A stretch of DNA of 35,568 nt. It comes from Clostridia bacterium (GTDB lineage Bacteria > Bacillota_A > Clostridia > Oscillospirales > CAG-272). The stretch spans positions 1 to 35,568 of the forward strand of contig JAGBGE010000029.1 in NCBI GenBank assembly GCA_017936125.1, given 5' to 3'. The notes below the pieces were generated by a model that saw only the letters and a program-made list of their open reading frames with translations, was not told where the DNA came from and did no database searches. The position numbers were made by a program, and so were the translations under genes. Shown here piece after piece: positions 24,367 through 31,303 of this stretch (positions are counted from its first letter, which is position 1; every line of letters starts with the position of its first letter).

Positions 24367-25653
24367 TCAGTCAATGGACTCGAGCGCCTGACGGAGATCG
24401 TCGATAAGATCCTCCGCGCTCTCGATTCCGCAGGAATAGCGGATAAGGTCGGGCGATACGCCGGCAGCGCGAAGCTCGTCGTCGTTCATCTGACGGTGAG
24501 TTGCGCTTGCGGGGTGCAGACAGCAGGTGCGAGCATCGGCAACGTGGGTTTCAATAGCGCCGAGCTTCATATTCTTCATAAACTTTTCAGCAGCCGCTCT
24601 GCCGCCCTTGACACCGAAGCTGACTACGCCGCACGAGCCATTCGGGAGATACTTTTTAGCCAAATCATAGAACTCATCGCCCTCGAGATCGGGGTACTTA
24701 ACCCAGGTGACGTTCTTGTGAGATTTGAGGAATTTTGCAACTGCAAGAGCGTTCTCACAGTGGCGCTGCATACGCACGTGAAGCGACTCAAGTCCGAGTC
24801 CAAGCAGGAAAGCCGACTGAGGCGACTGCGTGCAGCCAAAGTCACGCATAAGCTGCGCGGTAGCCTTGGTGATAAACGCGCCCTCCTTGCCGAATCTCTC
24901 ATAATAATTTACGCCGTGATAACTCTCGTCGGGAGTGCAGAGGCAGTCAAACTTGCCCGATGCCGCCCAGTCGAACTTACCCGAGTCGACGATACAGCCG
25001 CCAACAGCGGAGCCGTGACCGTCCATATACTTGGTGGTCGAATGAGTGACGATATCCGCGCCCCACTCGAACGGACGGCAGTTGATAGGAGTCGCGAAGG
25101 TATTATCTATGATAAGCGGAATGCCGTTTTCGTGTGCAACACGAGCGTAAAGCTCAATGTCGAGAACGGAAAGAGCAGGGTTAGCGATAGTTTCACCGAA
25201 CACCGCCTTGGTATTGGGGCGAATAGCCGCGCGAAGCTCGTCCTCGGTGCAGTTGGGCGCAACGAAGGTGAAGTCCACGCCCATACGCTTCATCGTAACG
25301 GCAAAGAGATTGTAGGTGCCGCCGTAAATTGCACTCGAAGCGACAACGTGGTCGCCGTTTGACGCGATATTGAATACCGCGAAGAAGTTAGCCGCCTGAC
25401 CCGACGAGGTGAGCATAGCTGCGCTGCCGCCCTCAAGAGCCGCAATACGAGCCGCAACGGTGTCGCAGGTGGGGTTCTGGAGTCTGGAGTAGAAGTAGCC
25501 CGACGCCTCAAGGTCAAAGAGCTTGCCCATATCCTCACTCGTGGAATATTTGAAGGTAGTGCTTTGAATTATGGGAATTTGTCTCGGCTCACCGTTACCG
25601 GGAGTGTAGCCGCCCTGAACGCACTTTGTTTCGATTCTCAACTTTTTATCCAT
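24367..25653 (-). CDS. O-acetylhomoserine sulfhydrylase
   Basis: PLP enzyme that joins O-acetylhomoserine and sulfide to homocysteine. About 428 residues of the Cys/Met-metabolism family: GYFYSRLQNPT near the cofactor phosphate, an SSGQAA loop (83-88), DNTFATP and the PLP lysine K208 in HSTTKYMDGHG. Length and sequence suit MetY rather than cystathionine synthase or lyase, and the neighbour metA makes its substrate. I chose ATG 25653 because GGAGG lies 7 bases before it; the frame is open to an ATG four codons earlier, but that ATG overlaps the ribosome site. Its leader is too short for a SAM riboswitch. Confidence 0.92.
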   Translation of the reverse strand: MDKKLRIETKCVQGGYTPGNGEPRQIPIIQSTTFKYSTSEDMGKLFDLEASGYFYSRLQNPTCDTVAARIAALEGGSAAMLTSSGQAANFFAVFNIASNGDHVVASSAIYGGTYNLFAVTMKRMGVDFTFVAPNCTEDELRAAIRPNTKAVFGETIANPALSVLDIELYARVAHENGIPLIIDNTFATPINCRPFEWGADIVTHSTTKYMDGHGSAVGGCIVDSGKFDWAASGKFDCLCTPDESYHGVNYYERFGKEGAFITKATAQLMRDFGCTQSPQSAFLLGLGLESLHVRMQRHCENALAVAKFLKSHKNVTWVKYPDLEGDEFYDLAKKYLPNGSCGVVSFGVKGGRAAAEKFMKNMKLGAIETHVADARTCCLHPASATHRQMNDDELRAAGVSPDLIRYSCGIESAEDLIDDLRQALESID

Positions 25654-25688
25654 AATTGCCTCCATAAAAATCGGTTATTATCTTATAA

Positions 25689-25717
25689 ATTGTATCACAA
25701 CGCGACGGCTTTGTCAA
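25689..25717 (-). promoter_or_regulatory. Promoter of the sulfhydrylase-metA operon
   Basis: Minus strand TTGACA (25712-25717), 17-bp spacer, TACAAT (25689-25694). The leader before ATG 25653 is only about 30 bases, so control must be at initiation or elsewhere. Confidence 0.85.
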
Positions 25718-25761
25718 TAAATAATAAAAATAATAGGTATGGTAATTTCTGAAAACAAGTA

Positions 25762-25788
25762 AAAAGAGTCGGAAATTCCGACTCTTTT
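25762..25788 (-). terminator. Terminator of the rsmF-ppiC-ylmH operon
   Basis: Perfect stem AAAAGAGTCGGAA / TTCCGACTCTTTT with a one-base centre, overlapping the last bases of the S4-protein stop codon. The A and T flanks make it bidirectional. Confidence 0.88.
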
Positions 25789-26545
25789 ATACGTAAACGT
25801 CAATTTCAATATTCATTTTGCCCTTACGGGTGTTTGAAGCAAAGCCGCGGTAAATAAATCTTCCGTGACCTCGCACGCTTACAACCTCGTCTGCCTTCGG
25901 AGTGTACGAGGTGCTCTCAATCTCTCTGCCGGAGGCGAAAACGAGTCGCTTTTTGAAGAGCGACTGCGCGTCGTCGCGCGAGAGGGAAAACACCCTTGCC
26001 ACGATAGCGTCAAGACGCTCGCCGGAGACCTGTACGGTGCGCCTCTCGGTCTTGAAGAGGTCACCCTCGGGTAGCTCGTCGATAATCTCGGTGTGCATAT
26101 CGGTGTGACGCACTCGCACGAGATTTTCTACAATATACGGCGCGATAGAGTCGAGCGCGAAAATGTAGCCGACGTTGTCGATTATCACGATGTCACCAAG
26201 CATCTCACGCTCAATTCCAAGGTTCATAATAGAGCCGAGAAAGTCACGGTGAGAGAGGCTTTCAGCAAACTTTTTGCTCGTTGGCTCTGCCTTTATCACC
26301 GAGATGGGAAAGGGTATCTCGTAGCCAACCTCGTCTTCAGAGCCGAAACGGATAACCACTCTCTCGCAGCCCTCCGCGCCGCCAAAAGCGGTGTAGGGAA
26401 TAGAGCCGATAGCGCGCTTAACCTCGGCAAATGCCGATTGCTCGGCAAGACCGAGAAAGCTCGTGAAGGTGAAAATCCCCGAATTATACGCCCTGTTTGC
26501 AAGCTCGGTGAAGCGTTTTTTCAGCAGCTCGCGCTCGTCGGTCAT
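25787..26545 (-). CDS. YlmH-like S4-domain RNA-binding protein
   Basis: A 252-residue protein resembling YlmH of Bacillota, which binds RNA or stalled 50S complexes through its C-terminal S4 domain. The S4 part is at about residues 170-235 (VSGERLDAIVARVFSLSRDDAQ, then a basic KKRLVFASGREI), and the N-terminal 150 residues match the YlmH-specific domain (GDIVIIDNVGYIFALDSIAPYI). In many genomes ylmH sits in the division cluster; here it follows a parvulin with overlapping ATGA, in one operon with an rRNA methyltransferase, which suits a translation role. Confidence 0.85.
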   Translation of the reverse strand: MTDERELLKKRFTELANRAYNSGIFTFTSFLGLAEQSAFAEVKRAIGSIPYTAFGGAEGCERVVIRFGSEDEVGYEIPFPISVIKAEPTSKKFAESLSHRDFLGSIMNLGIEREMLGDIVIIDNVGYIFALDSIAPYIVENLVRVRHTDMHTEIIDELPEGDLFKTERRTVQVSGERLDAIVARVFSLSRDDAQSLFKKRLVFASGREIESTSYTPKADEVVSVRGHGRFIYRGFASNTRKGKMNIEIDVYV

Positions 26546-27291
26546 ATCATCATATCGACGGGGTAGAGAATCTTGAGCTGATTTACCTTTGATTCATATG
26601 CCGCGCGTCTTTTCTCCGCGAGGAGTGCTTCCTTTATTTCAGCAGAAATGCTCTCAAAGGGCATTTCCGAGGGCTCGTTCTTTGCGTTGAGCTTAATGAT
26701 GTGGTAGCCGAACTGCGTCTTTACGGGAGCGGAAACAGCGCCAATCTCCATCTCGAACACCGCCTTGTCAAACTCGGGTACCATCTGACCTCTGCCGAAG
26801 TCACCGAGATTACCGCCGTTCGCCTTTGAGGGACAGCTCGAATTCTCCACCGCAGCGTCCTCAAAGCTGATTTCGCCTGCATTGATTTTAGCGAGAATTT
26901 CGTTAGCCTTTTCCTCGCTGTCGACGAGAATGTGGCTTGCGTTCACCGTTTCCTCGGTCACGAAGCGCTCCTTGTTACTATTGTAGTAATCCTCAGCGTC
27001 CTTGTCGCTGACTCTCACTGCCGAGATAGCCTTTTCGGTAGCGTAGCTTGCGAGCAGACTGTCCTTTAGACGAGCGAGCTGCGCCTTGAACTCGGGCTCT
27101 GCCTCGAGAAGATTTCTTTTTGCGTCGAGAAGCAGAAGCTTGTTGCCGATAAGCTGATTAAGAACAACCTTTCTGCCCTCGGGGCTCATATAGCTCTGCG
27201 CTCTCGGGCCGAGCTCACGGAGGAAGTCGTTGACGTCCTCGTCTGTTATCGGCATACCGCCGACTGTTGCAAGTATTGTACTCATTTTCAT
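26542..27291 (-). CDS. Cytoplasmic parvulin-type peptidylprolyl isomerase
   Basis: A 249-residue PpiC/SurA-like isomerase. The parvulin domain covers about residues 115-210 with VNASHILVDSEEKANEIL, GGNLGDFGRGQMVPEFDKAVF and FGYHIIKL, the family's usual blocks; an N-terminal helical part (about 1-110) resembles the SurA-like chaperone segment. No signal peptide or lipobox is present, so it should act in the cytoplasm, unlike PrsA. Two starts are possible, ATG 27291 and ATG 27285; AAAGGA spacing favours the second slightly. Its stop overlaps the S4-protein start. Confidence 0.88.
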   Translation of the reverse strand: MKMSTILATVGGMPITDEDVNDFLRELGPRAQSYMSPEGRKVVLNQLIGNKLLLLDAKRNLLEAEPEFKAQLARLKDSLLASYATEKAISAVRVSDKDAEDYYNSNKERFVTEETVNASHILVDSEEKANEILAKINAGEISFEDAAVENSSCPSKANGGNLGDFGRGQMVPEFDKAVFEMEIGAVSAPVKTQFGYHIIKLNAKNEPSEMPFESISAEIKEALLAEKRRAAYESKVNQLKILYPVDMMI

Positions 27292-27324
27292 TTCATCCTT
27301 TATCTAAAATTATTTTCATCAAAA

Positions 27325-28674
27325 TTACTTGTTTCGCAGTCCCTTCGGGTAGTGGTTTTTCACTCTGCCGCCCGAGATTTTGCCGCCGCCGATAGCCACG
27401 CCCTCATATGTCACAGCGCACCAGCCACTCTCCCCAATATCCGTGTCGATTTCCTCACCGCGCAGATATTTTTCCACTCTGGCGTCACCCTTTTTCAGCT
27501 CCACCCTGCGCTTCATATCCGCGCCGTATGCCGAGAAGAATTGATGATGAGGGAATAAGATTCCTTTCTTAATCTCGCCGAGCAGCACGCCTGCCATAAA
27601 TACCGAATGCGGCGGCAGAGGAAGGTCGTGCGACACTAGCGCCGCCTGCTCTCCGACAGAAATTATTCTGCCCGAAAATGCAGTGTTAAGATTATCTTTG
27701 AGGAATGCTCTTGCCACGGCTTCATCGGTTTTTGAGAGTGCTTTTACGCTTTCTTTGTAAAGTATGGTTGGCAAAACACCGCAGTTTTCGTCTTTTTTCA
27801 GCAAGGCGATGAACTGTCCCTCTCCTCTTGAACGGTGCGGATAGAAGCGCCTTGCGGCAGTCATACCGTTAAGACCGTCTGCTGTTACCGACTTTAAGGC
27901 GTCATTAACCTCGCAGAGCGAAAACTCGGGGTGACTCGCCAGGAATTTCCCGATAACACCCTCGTTCTCCTCATAGGAATAGGTACAGGTCGAGTAGAGC
28001 AGATAACCGCCCGCCTTGACAAGCCCTTGGCAGTTCTCAAGTATCTCGCTCTGCCTTTCGGCGCAGAGAAGAACGTTCTCCTCGCTCCACTCGCTGACCG
28101 CCTCGTCATACTTTCTGAACATACCCTCGCCGGAGCAGGGCGCGTCGCATAGCACGAGGTCGAAATAAGCAGAGAACATATCGGCAAGCCTTGCCGTATC
28201 AAGCGAGGTGACGACAGCGTTCTTGATGCCCAGCCTCTCGAGATTACCGACGATAATCTTCGCTCTCTTCGGTACGAACTCGTTAGCAAGCAGGAAGCCG
28301 CTCTCACCGACGGCGCTCGCAAGCTGCGAAGCCTTACCGCCGGGCGCGGCGCAAGCATCAAGCACACGCCAGCCGCGCTCTATATCGAGCGCCTTTACGG
28401 TCGCCATAGCGCCGGGATCCTGAACGTAGAACATTCCCGCGTGATGCTCGGCGGTTTTGCCTATTCCGTCAGCATTTTCGGGGATAAATCCGTCGTCGGC
28501 ATATGGGATTTTATCAAGCGTAAGAGAGGTCGACGAGAGAAAATCCCCGACCGTAATTTTAGTCGTATTCACACGCACGCCTCGCACGTTCGGTTCGGCA
28601 AGCGCCAACTCGAAGTCAGCGTACTCGTCACCGAGAATATTTTTCATTCTGCCAAGAAAGCCTTCGGGTATCAC
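27325..28674 (-). CDS. rsmF: RsmF/NOL1-type rRNA cytosine-C5 methyltransferase
   Basis: Methylates a cytosine of 16S rRNA using S-adenosylmethionine. The 449-residue protein has the class I site DACAAPGGKA (106-115), the DAPCSGEG loop with C180 and the catalytic LLYSTCTYS with C230: the two-cysteine pattern of m5C enzymes. The C-terminal third (about 300-449) is the extra domain found in RsmF/YebU-like members. The exact target (C1407 in Escherichia coli) is only inferred. Start GTG 28674 with GGAGGTGA in front; no earlier start suits. First gene of an operon with ppiC (33 bases away) and the S4 protein. Confidence 0.88.
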   Translation of the reverse strand: MIPEGFLGRMKNILGDEYADFELALAEPNVRGVRVNTTKITVGDFLSSTSLTLDKIPYADDGFIPENADGIGKTAEHHAGMFYVQDPGAMATVKALDIERGWRVLDACAAPGGKASQLASAVGESGFLLANEFVPKRAKIIVGNLERLGIKNAVVTSLDTARLADMFSAYFDLVLCDAPCSGEGMFRKYDEAVSEWSEENVLLCAERQSEILENCQGLVKAGGYLLYSTCTYSYEENEGVIGKFLASHPEFSLCEVNDALKSVTADGLNGMTAARRFYPHRSRGEGQFIALLKKDENCGVLPTILYKESVKALSKTDEAVARAFLKDNLNTAFSGRIISVGEQAALVSHDLPLPPHSVFMAGVLLGEIKKGILFPHHQFFSAYGADMKRRVELKKGDARVEKYLRGEEIDTDIGESGWCAVTYEGVAIGGGKISGGRVKNHYPKGLRNK

Positions 28675-28704
28675 ACTCTCACCTCCGTTTGATATTCATA
28701 GCGT

Positions 28705-28733
28705 ATTATACAACATTCTGCGCCGAATGTCAA
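28705..28733 (-). promoter_or_regulatory. Promoter of the rsmF-ppiC-ylmH operon
   Basis: Minus strand TTGACA (28728-28733), 17-bp spacer, TATAAT (28705-28710), full consensus. It lies in a divergent region with the plus-strand promoter at 28788. Confidence 0.9.
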
Positions 28734-28787
28734 CAAGCGAAAAGAAAGGCTTTTTGTAAATAATTTTTTGTATTCGACTAAAAATTC

Positions 28788-28816
28788 TTGATTTTTCTTT
28801 CTTTGTATGATAGAAT
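28788..28816 (+). promoter_or_regulatory. Promoter of the 782-residue protein gene
   Basis: TTGATT (28788-28793), 17-bp spacer, TAGAAT (28811-28816); an alternative TATAAT at 28816-28821 would have a 22-bp spacer. Confidence 0.6.
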
Positions 28817-28859
28817 ATAATCGATAAAGTATATTCATTTTCGCGGAGGCTGAATTTTT

Positions 28860-31208
28860 ATGAAAATTGACCTGTTACATAATAAGATAGTAGCGGAAAC
28901 GCTTACCCCTGCATTCGAGGCGAGCGTGAGAGGTAATCTCGCTTCGCTGCTTGATGAAATATATTCAGAGGGTGAGATCGTCGGCATACAGATGTATGAG
29001 GATTATATTTCCGACGATTTTTCACTTAACGGCTATTGGTATTATCCTTTGACGGTTATCACCCGCTCGGGCTACGATACGGTGTGGATCAAGTGGGCGC
29101 TCACCGAGGGAGATTTCAAGAACGGCGTGCCTTATTCCTACGTAGGCGAGGGTGAGCTGGAGTTCGCGCTCGCTGCCGATACCCCCGACGCTTTTGCGCA
29201 TTGTCTAGAGGGACGCGCGCTATACTGCGAGGACGGGCTTATAAGGGTTGACGTGAGAAGCGGCACCGACGTGGTGAAGCTCTCGGGCAGATATTCGCAG
29301 ACCTTCCTTGACGAGCTTTCAAGACAGATCACGCCTGCTATCGAGGCGGCGGCATCGGTCGAGGGCATCGCGGATAGTCCTATCGGGCTGATTATATCAT
29401 TCGCGCCCAACACTTATATGGACCATATTTCCGACAACGTGACCTATCGCAGACTCACTATGGTAGACAACGCGAGCGCGCCTCGCGATTTCTGGGTGAA
29501 GTGGACACGCCTTGACGGCGCGGTGGCTTACCACGCGTCAGAGCACGTATGGGGTGATCACATTTTCTTCGAGCTTGGCGAGGACGTCGCGCAGAAGATT
29601 ATTGAGAAGGAATACAGATATCTGCTCACCGCCGCAGGCGAGAAGTACCACAGCGCTATGAGTCGCTCGAACGTGACCGCTTGGCGCGATCTTATAAAGA
29701 GAGCCGTGAAGTACGGTGAGATAACCAAGGTTGAGCGCGAAATCGAGCTTGAGCCTGCGACTCTCGCGCTTGAGGAGCAGCTTGCTAACGTGCTTAGCAG
29801 AGCGGGCATCAGCGCGCCTGACAGAAAGGCAGAGCCGGAGGCGGCAAGCAGCTTTGACGGTGACGACGACTTTTCTCGCGCTATGCGAAAGGTGCTTGAG
29901 GTTGCCGGAAACAATGACGATTACGAGGCTGCTCCCGAGCCTGAATGGTTAGAGGCAGAGGATGAAGCGGAGGAAATTGAATTGCTCGATGACGACGGCT
30001 TCCCCGAGATAGAGGACGAGCCTGATATAGAGCTCGAGGAGATTGAAGAAATCGAGGAAATTCTCGAAATTGATGAGCCAATCGAGGATACAGAGGAAGA
30101 AATGATAGAAGAAATAGAAGAAATAGACGAGGACGCTGCGGCGCTCGATGAGCTGACAAGACTTGCGCTCGAGGCGCTTTCCGAGGCGAAGAATGCGCCC
30201 GCAGAGCCCGAGGAGAGCGATATAGAGTTCGAGGTTCTTCCTATCTCCGACGAGGTAGCAGAGGAAATCGGCGCAGTACCTGTCGAGGAATCGGAGGAGG
30301 AAAGCATCGACGAGCAGGAGGAGCCTGCTCCCCTTGACATCGTGGACGAGCCCGTCGAGGAGATTCCCGTCGCGCCTATTATTGATGAAGAGAGCATTCG
30401 CGCGGAGATTGAGGCGAAGATTCGTCTTGAGTACGAGAATCGCGCGAGAATCAAGGCGGAGGAGGAGATCGCCAAGCTCCGTCGTGAGCAGGAGCAGCTT
30501 CGCCTTGAGAACGAGGCGCTTGCCGCGAGAGCCGAGAGAGAAAAAGAAGCTCTCCGTGCGGAATATGAGAAGCTCAAGGAGAAAGCAAGACGAGAGGCGC
30601 TTGCCAGCGAGGCGCGCGACGCAGTTCGCCGCGCGGAAGAGGAGAAGCTGCGCGCGCAGATAGAGAACAGACTTCGCCACGAGGCGAGAGAGCGCGAGCG
30701 ACTTGCAGAGGCTGCGAGAATGGCTATTGAGGAGCAGCGCAGAGCCGAGGCAGAGGTGGCGAGAGCCGCATATCTGCGCGAGGAAGAGGAGCGCGAGCGT
30801 ATCGCCAACGAGCGCCGCGCGGCAGAGGAAGCGCGTATTGAGGAAATGAAGCGCACCGAGCTTGAGCGCATTCGCCGTGAGGAAGAGGAACGCCAGAGAG
30901 CAGTTCGCGAGGCTATGCCCGAGATGGGCGACGGCAAGTACACCTACACCAACCGTAACGTGCGCCTCATCTTCCGCAGAAGCGTTGACCCCAATATCAC
31001 CAGCAGAATTCACGAGATAATGAAGGCGTCTATCGAGTATTACGGCAAGGAGAAAATTTATCTTAAGATAAGAGCGTCTATCCCCGACTCACAGACTGTT
31101 TGCCTTGAATTTATTCACATTCCTATGGAGGAAATGGAGCTGCTCGGCAATATTATCAAGATTCTCGGCAACAGCGGTCTTGGTATCGCGAAGGCAATAA
31201 TTGAGTAA
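28860..31208 (+). CDS. 782-residue protein: duplicated N-domain, acidic tract, charged coiled coil
   Basis: No known family recognised with confidence. The first 290 residues look like two related copies of one alpha/beta domain: WYYPLTVITRSGYDTVWIKW (about 60-80) matches YRRLTMVDNASAPRDFWVKW (about 197-217), and each is preceded by a similar DYISDD/DHISDN piece. Residues 310-500 are Glu/Asp/Ile/Pro-rich and probably disordered. Residues 510-685 are a strongly charged Glu/Arg/Ala coiled coil. The last 95 residues form a small domain (NRNVRLIFRRSVDPNITSRI to GNSGLGIAKAIIE). No signal peptide or transmembrane helix is seen, so it is likely cytoplasmic. ATG after GGAGG; possibly co-transcribed with the lipoprotein downstream. 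Confidence 0.75.
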   Translation: MKIDLLHNKIVAETLTPAFEASVRGNLASLLDEIYSEGEIVGIQMYEDYISDDFSLNGYWYYPLTVITRSGYDTVWIKWALTEGDFKNGVPYSYVGEGELEFALAADTPDAFAHCLEGRALYCEDGLIRVDVRSGTDVVKLSGRYSQTFLDELSRQITPAIEAAASVEGIADSPIGLIISFAPNTYMDHISDNVTYRRLTMVDNASAPRDFWVKWTRLDGAVAYHASEHVWGDHIFFELGEDVAQKIIEKEYRYLLTAAGEKYHSAMSRSNVTAWRDLIKRAVKYGEITKVEREIELEPATLALEEQLANVLSRAGISAPDRKAEPEAASSFDGDDDFSRAMRKVLEVAGNNDDYEAAPEPEWLEAEDEAEEIELLDDDGFPEIEDEPDIELEEIEEIEEILEIDEPIEDTEEEMIEEIEEIDEDAAALDELTRLALEALSEAKNAPAEPEESDIEFEVLPISDEVAEEIGAVPVEESEEESIDEQEEPAPLDIVDEPVEEIPVAPIIDEESIRAEIEAKIRLEYENRARIKAEEEIAKLRREQEQLRLENEALAARAEREKEALRAEYEKLKEKARREALASEARDAVRRAEEEKLRAQIENRLRHEARERERLAEAARMAIEEQRRAEAEVARAAYLREEEERERIANERRAAEEARIEEMKRTELERIRREEEERQRAVREAMPEMGDGKYTYTNRNVRLIFRRSVDPNITSRIHEIMKASIEYYGKEKIYLKIRASIPDSQTVCLEFIHIPMEEMELLGNIIKILGNSGLGIAKAIIE

Positions 31209-31226
31209 ATTAAAAAATATTTGTAA

Positions 31227-31246
31227 GGCGGGGGCTTGCTCCCGCC
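31227..31246 (+). repeat. GC-rich hairpin between two genes
   Basis: GGCGGGGG-CTTG-CTCCCGCC, an 8-bp stem with one G-U, 19 bases after the stop of the 782-residue gene. There is no T-run, so it is a weak terminator at best; it looks like a REP-type dispersed hairpin that may protect the 3' end of the mRNA. Confidence 0.5.
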
Positions 31247-31303
31247 GAAAACAATATTTCGATAATCAATAATCTATCTAAATAATAATTTAGGAGAAAA
31301 GCA

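Noticed and set aside
25653..25717. SAM riboswitch or T-box before the sulfhydrylase
   Set aside because: The promoter leaves only about 30 bases of leader, too short for either.
29921..31013. Long Ser/Leu-rich frames antisense to the 782-residue gene
   Set aside because: They are the complement of Glu/Arg/Ala codons in the acidic and coiled-coil regions and lack start signals.
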